From positions 11,594,620 through 11,658,619 of the forward strand of contig CM069594.1 of NCBI GenBank assembly GCA_035771175.1: a stretch of 64,000 bases of DNA, read 5' to 3'. Origin of the DNA: Paratinospora sagittata. Lineage: Eukaryota; Streptophyta; Magnoliopsida; Ranunculales; Menispermaceae. The notes beneath the pieces were generated by a model, which worked only from the letters and a program-made list of their open reading frames with translations, did not search any database and was not told where the DNA came from. The position numbers and the translations under genes were made by a program. This document shows, piece after piece, positions 11,695 through 23,390 of this stretch (position 1 is the first letter of the stretch; the number at the start of each line of letters is the position of its first letter).

Positions 11695-12254
11695 GGGTAG
11701 CTCATATTTGAATAACACATTAAGTTTTGAGATCAAGTTAATCTTGTGAGGTCTTGTGTCCACTTTGTTCTTGAAAGAACTCTTGAACTTATCAAGTTAT
11801 TCTTGTGGCGTTCAAACAACCAAACTTATCACCTTGATTGTTGAATCTTGGTGTGGCGTTTTCAATCCTTCGTAGACTTGGTTTTCATCCGGTTAGGTGA
11901 CGGGTCAAGGCTCAACCAATCTTGTCTAAACGATCTTGGGGTTCTAATCCATCATTGTTATTGGGTTTCATCACAATTGTTGGTAGAGTTCATATCACTA
12001 TAGGCCTTGATAACACGCTATCGGAAAGTCTAAAAAACTCAAGCTCTCTAGTTTGTGTATATCGACCTGCTATCTGTCAATAGAGAACATGATACACAAC
12101 CAAATAGAACTCTATCCACGTCTGAGACCAAAATCAGATATTTCTAACGAGAAAAATGTGGGCACTTCTGCTTGCTCGATTTTTCTATTCCTTACACAGT
12201 TTTGCCAGGTTATCTTAATTGAAATATGCTCTACAAACACCTAGATGATTCCCT

Positions 12255-13395
12255 TTGTCTCGCACGCCCAAAACAACTTTAGATTAAACAATGTTTTGAA
12301 TTCAAATCATTTTGTACTCACTTGTTCTTTAACCTGCAACTTCTATTTTCACAAAACACTCATTCTCTGATTTTCAAAAATACAACACGCACGATTTTTG
12401 TAAGTTAGATTGAGCTTTCCAAAGCGTTTTTCAAGTGAAGAAAGGAATGATTCTTGCATTTGCCAAAACAAGCTTCGAATTGAATCAAAATTGCAATCTG
12501 TCTTGATGATAACGTCATTGTTTAGCAAGTTCTTCATTTTATCCCTTTTGTTCTTAGATTTGCAGAGGGTATCCATTGTTTTAAACTGTAAGTATATGAA
12601 GTGGTCTCGGTAAGATAACAACATCAAAAAAGAACACAACACCTGTATTGCATCAAGAACACATCAAACAATAGCTTTCGAAGTCTACAAAGATCAAGCT
12701 CGAAGAACGAAGACATATCTCATGTCTAATGCATTAGTTTGATCTTTGGTATGTAGGGTAACCTCTCGATCAAACTCAGCACTAAAACTCTGAAAATTGC
12801 AAAGTCTTCAAGATCACTTCGATATAGTATTTCATTTTGAGAAAATGTTTTCCGTAACGTTTTAATCATAATTTCAATGAGTTTTGAATTATTTAAAAGT
12901 GTTTTGAGTCAATGGAATGGTTCTTAGGTGTCAAAATATTAATTTTTCAAAAATAAGGCTATCCAGCAATTTGCCAAAATTCTCGAGAAGGCACTAGCGC
13001 ACTATCAGTGTTGATAGCACGTTGATAGGGTTCTATAATAAGACATTTGTTTTTTCTGGAAAATTGTCTCCCTTTGATGACTCGCTATAAAGCTGTTGCC
13101 TTGATCTTTTTATTTTTAGTAAAATGGGCAATAGCGCGCTATAGGCCTTGATCACACGCTATCGGAAAGTCTAAAAAACTCAAGCTCTCTAGTTTGTGTA
13201 TATCGACCTGCTATCTGTCGATAGAGAACATGATACACAACCAAATAGCACTCTATCCACGTCTGAGACCAAAATTAGATATTTCTAACGAGAAAAATTT
13301 GGGCACTTCTGCTTGCTCGATTTTTCTATTCCTTACTCAGTTTTGCCAGGTTATCTTAATTGAAATATGCTCTACTAACACCTAGATGATTCCCT
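12255..13395 (+). repeat. Satellite unit 11 (1141 bp)
   Basis: Markers ttttcacaaaac, aaagcgtttttc, caagtgaag and ctgtcgatag are repeated in unit 14. Confidence 0.97.
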
Positions 13396-14536
13396 TTGTC
13401 TCGCACGCCCAAAACAACTTTAGATTAAACAATGTTTTGAATTCAAATCATTTTGTACTCACTTGCTCTTTAGCCTGCAACTTCTATTTTTATAAAACAC
13501 TCATTCTCTGATTTTCAAAAATACAACACGCACGATTTTTGTAAGTTAGATTGAGCTTTCCAAAGAGTTTTTCAAGAGAAGAAAGTAATGATTCTTGCAT
13601 TTACCAAAACAAGCTTCGAATTGAATCAAAATTGCAATCTGTCTTGATGATAACGTCATTGTTCAGCAAGTTCTTCATTTTATCCCTTTTGTGCTTAGAT
13701 TTGCAGAGGGTATCCATTGTTTTAAACTGTAAGTATATGAAGTGGTCTCGGTAAGATAACAACATCAAAAAAGAACACAACACCTGTATTGCATCAAGAA
13801 CACATCAAACAATAGCTTTCGAAGTCTACAAAGATCAAGCTCGAAGAACGAAGACATATCTCATGTCTAATGCATTAGTTTGATCTTTGGTGTGTAGGGT
13901 AACCACTCGATCAAACTCAGCACTAAAACTCTGAAAATTGCAAAGTCTTCAAGATCACTTCGATATAGTATTTCATTTTGAAAAAATGTTTTCCGTAACG
14001 TTTTAATCATAATTTCAATGAGTTTTGAATTATTTAAATGTGTTTTGAGTCAATGGAATGGTTCTTAGGTGTCAAAATGTTAATTTTTCAAAAATAAGGC
14101 TATCCAGCAATTTGCCAAAATTCTCGAGAAGGCACTAGCGCACTATCAGTGTTGATAGCACGTTGATAGGGTTCTATAATAAGACATTTGTTTTTTCTGG
14201 AAAATTGCCTCCCTTTGATGACTCGCTATAAAGCTGTTGCCTTGATCTTTTCATTTTTAGTAAAATGGGCAATAGCGCGCTATAGGCCTTGATCACACGC
14301 TATCGGAAAGTCTAAAAAACTCAAGCTCTCTAGTTTGTGTATATCGACCTGCTATCTGTCAATAGAGAACATGATACACAACCAAATAGCACTCTATCCA
14401 CGTCTGAGACCAAAATCAGATATTTCTAACGAGAAAAATGTGGGCACTTCTGCTTGCTCGATTTTTCTATTCCTTACTCAGTTTTGCCAGGTCATCTTAA
14501 TTGAAATATGCTCTACTAACACCTAGATGATTCCCT
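13396..14536 (+). repeat. Satellite unit 12 (1141 bp)
   Basis: Copy of unit 9 from about 13474 onward, with the same private markers at an offset of 4277 bp. The first 80 bp match unit 15 rather than unit 9, so the duplication joint lies in this unit. Confidence 0.97.
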
Positions 14537-15418
14537 TTGTCTCGCACGCCCAAAACAACTTTAGATTAAACAATGTTTTGAATTCAAATCATTTTGTACT
14601 CACTTGCTCTTTAACCTGCAACTTCTATTTTTATAAAACACTCATTCTCTGATTTTCAAAAATACAACACGCACGATTTTTGTAAGTTAGATTGAGCTTT
14701 CCAAAGAGTTTTTCAAGAGAAGAAAGTAATGATTCTTGCATTTGCCAAAACAAGCTTCGAATTGAATCAAAATTGCAATCTGTCTTGATGATAACGTCAT
14801 TGTTCAGCAAGTTCTTCATTTTATCCCTTTTGTGCTTAGATTTGCAGAGGGTATCCATTGTTTTAAACTGTAAGTATATGAAGTGGTCTCGGTAAGATAA
14901 CAACATCAAAAAAGAACACAACACCTGTATTGCATCAAGAACACATCAAACAATAGCTTTCGAAGTCTACAAAGATCAAGCTCGAAGAACGAAGACATAT
15001 CTCATGTCTAATGCATTAGTTTGATCTTTGGTGTGTAGGGTAACCTCTCGATCAAACTCAGCACTAAAACTCTGAAAATTGCAAAGTCTTCAAGATCACT
15101 TCGATATAGTATTTCATTTTGAAAAAATGTTTTCCGTAACGTTTTAATCATAATTTCAATGAGTTTTGAATTATTTAAAAGTGTTTTGAGTCAATGGAAT
15201 GGTTCTTAGGAGTCAAAATATTAATTTTTCAAAAATAAGGCTATCCAGCAATTTGCCAAAATTCTCGAGAAGGCACTAGCGCACTATCAGTGTTGATAGC
15301 ACGTTGATAGGGTTCTATAATAAGACATTTGTTTTTTCTGGAAAATTGTCTATAGCGCGCTATCCCCTTTGATGACTCGCTATAAAGCTGTTGCCTTAAT
15401 CTTTTCATTTTTAGTAAA

Positions 15419-15667
15419 ATGGGCAATAGCGCGCTATATGATGCAAACCAAGGAGCTGGACAAGTTGATCATACATTTGGGAATGTAGCACAAGACCCAT
15501 TGTCACTTCCAAGTGGCCCAATTACAAGACTTAGAGCCAAACGTTTCAAGGAAGCACTAAATGGGCTAATCCAAGAGAATTGGGCTGATTCTAAGAAGAC
15601 CAACATGGGCTCAAATAATAATCAAGGCTTGGTCCATGTCATTAAACCAATTGAAGAAGTTAATTAG
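15419..15667 (+). pseudogene. Retrotransposon polyprotein C-terminal remnant, copy 2
   Basis: Same fused frame as the upstream copy with one amino-acid change: residue 10 is Asn (aac) where the first copy has Ile (atc). The frame is open to the same taattag stop. That it is open in both copies reflects recent duplication, not selection. Confidence 0.72.
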
Positions 15668-15688
15668 TCCATGTCATCAAATACATTG

Positions 15689-15720
15689 AACTTAGTCAAT
15701 TAGCTATTCTTGACTAAGTT
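15689..15720. other. 11-bp inverted repeat downstream of the polyprotein stop, copy 2
   Basis: Identical stem and loop to the first copy. Confidence 0.8.
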
Positions 15721-15914
15721 TAGAAGTCCAAATCGACGGTTGGTATTTAGAAGTCCAAAGAAGCGGCTAGAATTCAAAAGAGGCGGCTAACCACCTTTAG
15801 AAGTCCAAATCGGCGGCTAGCAACCTTGAGAAGTCCAAAGAAGCGGCTAACCACCTTTAGAAGTCAAAAGAGGCGGCTGGTTACCTTAGAAGTCCAAATC
15901 GGCGGCTGGTTATG
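15719..15914 (+). repeat. Short direct repeats in the LTR-like region, copy 2
   Basis: The same seven diverged repeats as in the first copy. I saw no change in repeat number between copies, consistent with very recent duplication. Confidence 0.85.
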
Positions 15915-15961
15915 TTTGAATTTAGTTATGGCTTTTCCTATTCTTGGAGGGTTGTTCCAAG

Positions 15962-15971
15962 TATAAATAAA
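15962..15971 (+). promoter_or_regulatory. LTR TATA box, copy 2
   Basis: Same tataaataaa in the duplicated fragment, same orientation, facing unit 14. Confidence 0.6.
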
Positions 15972-16531
15972 GGGTAGCTCATATTTGAATAACACATTAA
16001 GTTTTGAGATCAAGTTAATCTTGTGAGGTCTTGTGTCCACTTTGTTCTTGAAAGAACTCTTGAACTTATCAAGTTATTCTTGTGGCGTTCAAACAACCAA
16101 ACTTATCACCTTGATTGTTGAATCTTGGTGTGGCGTTTTCAATCCTTCGTAGACTTGGTTTTCATCCGGTTAGGTGACGGGTCAAGGCTCAACCAATCTT
16201 GTCTAAACGATCTTGGGGTTCTAATCCATCATTGTTATTGGGTTTCATCACAATTGTTGGTAGAGTTCATATCACTATAGGCCTTGATAACACGCTATCG
16301 GAAAGTCTAAAAAACTCAAGCTCTCTAGTTTGTGTATATCGACCTGCTATCTGTCAATAGAGAACATGATACACAACCAAATAGAACTCTATCCACGTCT
16401 GAGACCAAAATCAGATATTTCTAACGAGAAAAATGTGGGCACTTCTGCTTGCTCGATTTTTCTATTCCTTACACAGTTTTGCCAGGTTATCTTAATTGAA
16501 ATATGCTCTACAAACACCTAGATGATTCCCT

Positions 16532-17672
16532 TTGTCTCGCACGCCCAAAACAACTTTAGATTAAACAATGTTTTGAATTCAAATCATTTTGTACTCACTT
16601 GTTCTTTAACCTGCAACTTCTATTTTCACAAAACACTCATTCTCTGATTTTCAAAAATACAACACGCACGATTTTTGTAAGTTAGATTGAGCTTTCCAAA
16701 GCGTTTTTCAAGTGAAGAAAGGAATGATTCTTGCATTTGCCAAAACAAGCTTCGAATTGAATCAAAATTGCAATCTGTCTTGATGATAACGTCATTGTTT
16801 AGCAAGTTCTTCATTTTATCCCTTTTGTTCTTAGATTTGCAGAGGGTATCCATTGTTTTAAACTGTAAGTATATGAAGTGGTCTCGGTAAGATAACAACA
16901 TCAAAAAAGAACACAACACCTGTATTGCATCAAGAACACATCAAACAATAGCTTTCGAAGTCTACAAAGATCAAGCTCGAAGAACGAAGACATATCTCAT
17001 GTCTAATGCATTAGTTTGATCTTTGGTATGTAGGGTAACCTCTCGATCAAACTCAGCACTAAAACTCTGAAAATTGCAAAGTCTTCAAGATCACTTCGAT
17101 ATAGTATTTCATTTTGAGAAAATGTTTTCCGTAACGTTTTAATCATAATTTCAATGAGTTTTGAATTATTTAAAAGTGTTTTGAGTCAATGGAATGGTTC
17201 TTAGGTGTCAAAATATTAATTTTTCAAAAATAAGGCTATCCAGCAATTTGCCAAAATTCTCGAGAAGGCACTAGCGCACTATCAGTGTTGATAGCACGTT
17301 GATAGGGTTCTATAATAAGACATTTGTTTTTTCTGGAAAATTGTCTCCCTTTGATGACTCGCTATAAAGCTGTTGCCTTGATCTTTTTATTTTTAGTAAA
17401 ATGGGCAATAGCGCGCTATAGGCCTTGATCACACGCTATCGGAAAGTCTAAAAAACTCAAGCTCTCTAGTTTGTGTATATCGACCTGCTATCTGTCGATA
17501 GAGAACATGATACACAACCAAATAGCACTCTATCCACGTCTGAGACCAAAATTAGATATTTCTAACGAGAAAAATTTGGGCACTTCTGCTTGCTCGATTT
17601 TTCTATTCCTTACTCAGTTTTGCCAGGTTATCTTAATTGAAATATGCTCTACTAACACCTAGATGATTCCCT
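16532..17672 (+). repeat. Satellite unit 14 (1141 bp)
   Basis: Reads as identical to unit 11, including ctgtcgatag and the tttttattttt change. Confidence 0.97.
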
Positions 17673-18813
17673 TTGTCTCGCACGCCCAAAACAACTTTAG
17701 ATTAAACAATGTTTTGAATTCAAATCATTTTGTACTCACTTGCTCTTTAGCCTGCAACTTCTATTTTTATAAAACACTCATTCTCTGATTTTGAAAAATA
17801 CAACACGCACGATTTTTGAAGTTAGATTGAGCTTTCCAAAGAGTTTTTCAAGAGAAGAAAGTAATGATTCTTGCATTCGCCAAAACAAGCTTCGAATTGA
17901 ATCAAAATTGCAATCTGTCTTGATGATAACGTCATTGTTTAGCAAGTTCTTCATTTTATCCCTTTTGTTCTTAGATTTGCAGAGGGTATCCATTGTTTTA
18001 AACTGTAAGTATATGAAGTGGTCTCGGTAAGATAACAACATCAAAAAAGAACACAACACCTGTATTGCATCAAGAACACATCAAACAATAGCTTTCGAAG
18101 TCTACAAAGATCAAGCTCGAAGAACGAAGACATATCTCATGTCTAATGCATTAGTTTGATCTTTGGTGTGTAGGGTAACCTCTCGATCAAACTCAGCACT
18201 AAAACTCTGAAAATTGCAAAGTCTTCAAGATCACTTCGATATAGTATTTCATTTTGAAAAAATGTTTTCCGTAAGGTTTTAATCATAATTTCAATGAGTT
18301 TTGAATTATTTAAAAGTGTTTTGAGTCAATGGAATGGTTCTTAGGTGTCAAAATATTAATTTTTCAAAAATAAGGCTATCCAGCAATTTGCCAAAATTCT
18401 CGAGAAGGCACTAGCGCACTATCAGTGTTGATAGCACGTTGATAGGGTTCTATAATAAGACATTTGTTTTTTTTGGAAAATTGTCTCCCTTTGATGACTC
18501 GCTATAAAGCTGTTGCCTTGATCTTTTCATTTTTAGTGAAATGGGCAATAGCGCGCTATAGGCCCTTGATCACACGCTATCGGAAAGTCTAAAAAACTCA
18601 AGCTCTCTAGTTTGCGTATATCGACCTGCTATCTGTCAATAGAGAACACGATACACAACCAAATAGCACTCTATCCACGTCTGAGACCAAAATGAGATAT
18701 TTCTAACGAGAAAAATGTGGCCACTTCTGCTTGCTCGATTTTTCTATTCCTTACACAGTTTTGCCAGGTCATCTTAATTGAAATATGCTCTACTAACACC
18801 TAGATGATTCCCT
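17673..18813 (+). repeat. Satellite unit 15 (1141 bp), chimeric type
   Basis: The first half returns to the early type (gattttgaaaaatac, gaagttag). The second half carries gtctac and tggtgtg plus private changes: a T8 run in tttggaaaa, gtgaaatggg, ggcccttg, gcgtatatc and gaacacgat. It looks like a crossover product between early and later types. Confidence 0.95.
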
Positions 18814-19967
18814 TTGTCTCGCACGCCCAAAACAACTTTAGATTAAACAATGTTTTGAATTCAAATCATTTTGTACTCACTTGCTCTTTAACCTGCAACT
18901 TCTATATTTACAAAACACTCATTCTCTGACTTTCAAAAATACAACACGCACGATTTTTGTAAGTTAGATTGAGCTTTCCAAAGAGTTTTTCAAGAGAAGA
19001 AAGGAATGATTCTTGCATTTGCCAAAACAAGCTTCGAATTGAATCAAAATTGCAATCTGTCTTGATGATAACGTCACTGTTCAGCAAGTTCTTCATTTTA
19101 TCCCTTTTGTGCTTAGATTTGCAGAGGGTATCCATTGTTTTAAACTGTTAGAATATGAAGTGGTCTCGGTAAGATAACAACATCAAAATATAACACAACA
19201 CCCGTATTGCATCAAGAACACATAAAACAATAGCTTTCGAAGTCTACAAAGATCAAGCTCGAAGAACGAAGACATATCTCATGTCTAATGCATTAGTTTG
19301 ATCTTTGGTGTGTAGGGTAACCTCTCGATCAAACTCAGCACTAAAACTCTGAAAATTGCAAAGTCTTCAAGATCACTTCGATATAGTATTTCATTTTGAA
19401 AAAATGTTTTCCGTAAGGTTTTAATCATAATTTCAACGAGTTTTGAATTATTTAAAAGTGTTTTGAGTCAATGGAATGGTTCTTGAGTGTCAAAATATTA
19501 ATTTTTCAAAAATAAGGCTATCCAGCAATTTGCCAAAATTCTCGAGAAGGCACTAACGCACTATCAGTGTTGATAGCACGTTGATAGGGTTCTATAATAA
19601 GACATTTGTTTTTTCTGGAAAATTGTCTATAGCGCGCTATCCCCTTTGATGACTCGCTATAAAGCTGTTGCCTTGATCTTTTCATTTTTAGTAAAATGGG
19701 CAATAGCGCGCTATAGGCCTTGATCACACGCTATCGGAAAGTCAAAAAAATTCAAGCTCTCTAGTTTGTGTATATCGACCTGCTATCTGTCAATAGAGAA
19801 CATGATACACAACCAAATAGCACTCTATCCACGTCTTAGACCAAAATCAGATATTTCTAACGAAAAAAATGTGGCCACTTCTGCTTGCTCGATTTTTCTA
19901 TTCCTTACTCAGTTTTGGCAGGTTATCTTAATTGAAATATGCTCTACTAACACCTAGATGATTCCCT
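18814..19967 (+). repeat. Satellite unit 16 (1154 bp), first B-type unit
   Basis: B-type markers: gaaaggaatg, ctgttag, cccgtattg, ttcaacgag, cttgagtg and actaacgc. It carries the palindrome pair 19629-19640 and 19703-19714, which explains its 13 bp excess. Private: ctgactttc, gtcactgtt, aaaatataac. Confidence 0.97.
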
Positions 19968-21108
19968 TTGTCTCGCACGCCCAAAACAACTTTAGATTAA
20001 ATAATGTTTTGAATTCAAATCATTTTGTACTCACTTGCTCTTTAACCTGCAACTTCTATTTTTATAAAACACTCATTCTCTGATTTTCAAAAATACAACA
20101 CGCACGATTTTTGTAAGTTAGATTGTGCTTTCCAAAGAGTTTTTCAAGAGAAGAAAGTAATGATTCTTGCATTTGCCAAAACAAGCTTCGAATTGAATCA
20201 AAATTGCAATCTGTCTTGATGATAACGTCATTGTTCAGCAAGTTCTTCATTTTATCCCTTTTGTGCTTAGATTTGCAGAGGGTATCCATTGTTTTAAACT
20301 GTAAGTATATGAAGTGGTCTCGGTAAGATAACAACATCAAAAAAGAACACAACACCTGTATTGCATCAAGAACACATCAAACAATAGCTTTCGAAGTCTA
20401 CAAAGATCAAGCTCGAAGAACGAAGACATATCTCATGTCTAATGCATTAGTTTGATCTTTGGTGTGTAGGGTAACCTCTCGATCAAACTCAGCACTAAAA
20501 CTCTGAAAATTGCAAAGTCTTCAAGATCACTTCGATATAGTATTTCATTTTGAAAAAATGTTTTCCGTAAGGTTTTAATCATAATTTCAATGGGTTTTGA
20601 ATTATTTAAAAGTGTTTTGAGTCAATGGAATGGTTCTTAGGTGTCAAAATATTAATTTTTCAAAAATAAGGCTATCCAGAAATTTACCAAAATTCTCGAG
20701 AAGGCACTAGCGCACTATCAGTGTTGATAGCACGTTGATTGGGTTCTATAATAAGACATTTGTTTTTTTTGGAAAATTGTCTCCCTTTGATGACTCGCTA
20801 TAAAGCTGTTGCCTTGATCTTTTCATTTTTAGTAAAATGGGCAATAGCGCGCTATAGGCCTTGATCACACGCTATCGGAAAGTCTAAAAAACTCAAGTTC
20901 TCTAGTTTGTGTATATCGACCTGCTATCTGTCAATAGAGAACATGATACACAACCAAATAGCACTCTATCCACGTCTGAGACCAAAATCAGATATTTCTA
21001 ACGAGAAAAATGTGGGCACTTCTGCTTGCTCGATTTTTGTATTCCTTACTCAGTTTTGCCAGGTTACCTTAATTGAAATATGCTCTACTAACACCTAGAT
21101 GATTCCCT
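19968..21108 (+). repeat. Satellite unit 17 (1141 bp), A type
   Basis: Private: gattgtgcttt. The markers caatgggttttg, agaaatttacc and gttgattggg reappear in units 22 and 23. Its tail introduces tttttgtattcc and ggttacc, kept by many units to about 36 kb. Confidence 0.97.
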
Positions 21109-22252
21109 TTGTCTCGCACGCCCAAAACAACTTTAGATTAAATAATGTTTTGAATTCAAATCATTTTGTACTCACTTGCTCTTTAACCTGCAACTTCTAT
21201 TTTTATAAAACACTCATTCTCTGATTTTCAAAAAATACAACACGCACGATTTTTGTAAGTTAGATTGAGCTTTCCAAAGAGTTTTTCAAGAGAAGAAAGG
21301 AATGATTCTTGCATTTGCCAAAACAAGCTTCGAATTGAATCAAAATTGCAATCTGTCTTGATGATAACGTCATTGTTCAGCAAGTTCTTCATTTTATACC
21401 TTTTGTGCTTAGATTTGCAGAGGGTATCCATTGTTTTAAACTGTTAGTATATGAAGTGGTCTCGGTAAGATAACAACATCAAAATAGAACACAACACCCG
21501 TATTGCATCAAGAACACATCAAACAATAGCTTTCGAAGTCTACAAAGATCAAGCTCGAAGAACGAAGACATATCTCATGTCTAATGCATTTGTTTGATCT
21601 TTGGTGTGTAGGGTAACCTCTCGATCAAACTCAGCACTAAAACTCTGAAAATTGCAAAGTCTTCAAGATCACTTCGATATAGTATTTCATTTTGTAAAAA
21701 TGTTTTCCGTAAGGTTATAATCATAATTTCAACGAGTTTTGAATTATTTAAAAGTGTTTTGAGTCAATGGAATGGTTCTTGAGTGTAAAAATATTAATTT
21801 TTCAAAAATAAGGCTATCCAGCAATTTGCCAAAATTCTCGAGAAGGCACTAGCGCACTATCAGTGTTGATAGCACGTTGATAGGGTTCTATAATAAGATA
21901 TTTGTTTTTTCTGGAAAATTGTCTCCCTTTGATGACTCGCTATAAAGCTGTTGCCTTGATCTTTTCATTTTTAGTAAAATGGGCAATAGCGCGCTATAGG
22001 CCTTGATCACACGCTATCGGAAAGTCTAAAAAACTCAAGTTCTCTAGTTTGTGTATATCGACCTGCTATCTGTCAATAGAGAACATGATACACAACCAAA
22101 TAGCACTCTCTATCCACGTCTGAGACCAAAATCAGATATTTCTAACGAGAAAAATGTGGGCACTTCTGCTTGCTCGATTTTTGTATTCCTTACTCAGTTT
22201 TGCCAGGTTACCTTAATTGAAATATGCTCTACTAACACCTAGATGATTCCCT
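21109..22252 (+). repeat. Satellite unit 18 (1144 bp), B type
   Basis: B type with an extra A in caaaaaatac, tataccttt, tttgtaaaaatg, aaggttataatc and gtgtaaaaat. A private CT dinucleotide gain gives gcactctctatcc. Single palindrome. Copied as unit 24 without the CT gain. Confidence 0.97.
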
Positions 22253-23390
22253 TTCTCTCGCACGCCCAAAACAACTTTAGATTAAACAATGTTTTGAATT
22301 CAAATCATTTTGTACTCACTTGCTCTTTAGCCTGCAACTTCTATTTTTATAAAACACTCATTCTCTGATTTTGAAAAATACAACACGCACGATTTTTGAA
22401 GTTAGATTGAGCTTTCCAAAGAGTTTTTTCAAGAGAAGAAAGTAATGATTCTTTCATTCGCCAAAACAAGCTTCGAATTGAATCAAAATTGCAATCTGTC
22501 TTGATGATAACGTCATTGGTCAACAAGTTCTTCATTTTATCCCTTTTGTGCTTAGATTTGCAGAGGGTATCCATTGTTTTAAACTGTAAGTATATGAAGT
22601 GGTCTCGGTAAGATAACAACATCAAAAAAGAACACACCACCTGTATTGCATCAAGAACACATCAAACAATAGCTTTCGAAGTCAACAAAGATCAAGCTCG
22701 AAGAACGAAGACATATCTCATGTCTAATGCATTAGTTTGATCTTTGGTATGTAGGGTAACCTCTCGATCAAACTCAGCACTAAAACTCTGAAAATTGCAA
22801 AGTCTTCAAGATCACTTCGATATAGTATTTCATTTTGAAAAAATGTTTTCCGTAACGTTTTAATCATAATTTCAATGAGTTTTGAATTATTTAAAAGTGT
22901 TTTGAGTCAATGGAATGGTTCTTAGGTGTCAAAATATTAATTTTTCAAAAATAAGGCTATCCAGCAATTTGCCAAAATTCTCGAGAAGGCACTAGCGCAC
23001 TATCAGTGTTGATAGCACGTTGATAGGGTTCTATAATAAGACATTTGTTTTTTCTGGAAAATTGTCTCCCTTTGATGACTCGCTATAAAGCTGTTGCCTT
23101 GATCTTTTCATTTTTAGTAAAATGGGCAATAGCGCGCTATAGGCCCTTGATCACACGCTATCGGAAAGTCTAAAAAACTCAAGCTCTCTAGTTTGTGTAT
23201 ATCGACCTGCTATCTGTCAATAGAGAACATGATACACAACCAAATAGCACTCTATCCACGTCTGAGACCAAAATCAGATATTTCTAAAGAGAAAAATGCA
23301 CTTCTGCTTGCTCGAATTTTCTATTCCTTACACAGTTTTGTCAGGTCATCTTAATTGAAATATGCTCTACTAACACCTAGATGATTCCCT
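22253..23390 (+). repeat. Satellite unit 19 (1138 bp), A type
   Basis: A type with a T6 run (gagttttttcaag), tttctctcgc and ttctttcattcg. A 4-bp loss in gaaaaatgcacttc and ggcccttg recur in units 25 and 32. Private: attggtcaac. Confidence 0.97.

Larger units (their letters stand above)
11161..11997 (+). mobile_element. LTR retrotransposon fragment (3' coding end plus LTR-like part), copy 1
   Basis: About 840 bp with no similarity to the satellite. In order: a polyprotein C-terminal remnant (to 11390), an 11-bp inverted repeat (11412-11443), short direct repeats (11442-11637), a TATA box (11685-11694), then transcribed-leader-like sequence ending near ttcatatcac. This order fits the 3' end of a plant Ty3/gypsy element running into its LTR. 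The tetramer CTAT is at both junctions (11157-11160 and 11998-12001), where the intact satellite has it once. Exact LTR ends are not clear: catcaca near 11974 followed by ttggtagag loosely resembles an LTR end and primer-binding region, but I cannot fix it. Confidence 0.8.
10260..12254 (+). repeat. Satellite unit 10 (1995 bp), interrupted by a retrotransposon fragment
   Basis: Ordinary unit sequence to 11160, foreign DNA to about 11997, then unit sequence again from the next base of the repeat. It carries two palindromes, 11075-11086 and 11149-11160. The excess over 1141 bp is 13 bp for the extra palindrome block plus 841 bp for the insert. Confidence 0.97.
15438..16274 (+). mobile_element. 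LTR retrotransposon fragment, copy 2
   Basis: Same insert and same junctions as the copy 4277 bp upstream, so it arose by duplication of the satellite segment and not by a second insertion. The CTAT tetramer flanks it at 15434-15437 and 16275-16278. Confidence 0.8.
14537..16531 (+). repeat. Satellite unit 13 (1995 bp), second copy of the interrupted unit
   Basis: Copy of unit 10 with the same insert boundaries. Palindromes lie at 15352-15363 and 15426-15437. The only difference I found from unit 10 is A at 15447 where unit 10 has T at 11170. Confidence 0.97.
9197..17791 (+). repeat. 4277-bp tandem duplication (three units plus retrotransposon fragment)
   Basis: Copy 1 is about 9197-13473 and copy 2 about 13474-17750, with homology running on to 13514 and 17791. 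The left limit is set by ctttaacctg (9191) against ctttagcctg (13468), the right limit by gattttcaa against gattttgaa. Rare markers inside (catttacca, accactcgatc, ctgtcgatag and the retrotransposon insert) all recur at the same offset. I found one substitution between copies (11170 T, 15447 A). Near identity of 4.3 kb points to recent unequal exchange or replication slippage. Confidence 0.93.

Noticed and set aside
11161..11997. Two independent insertions of the retrotransposon fragment
   Set aside because: Both copies have identical ends and sit in identical flanking unit haplotypes 4277 bp apart. Duplication is the simpler explanation.
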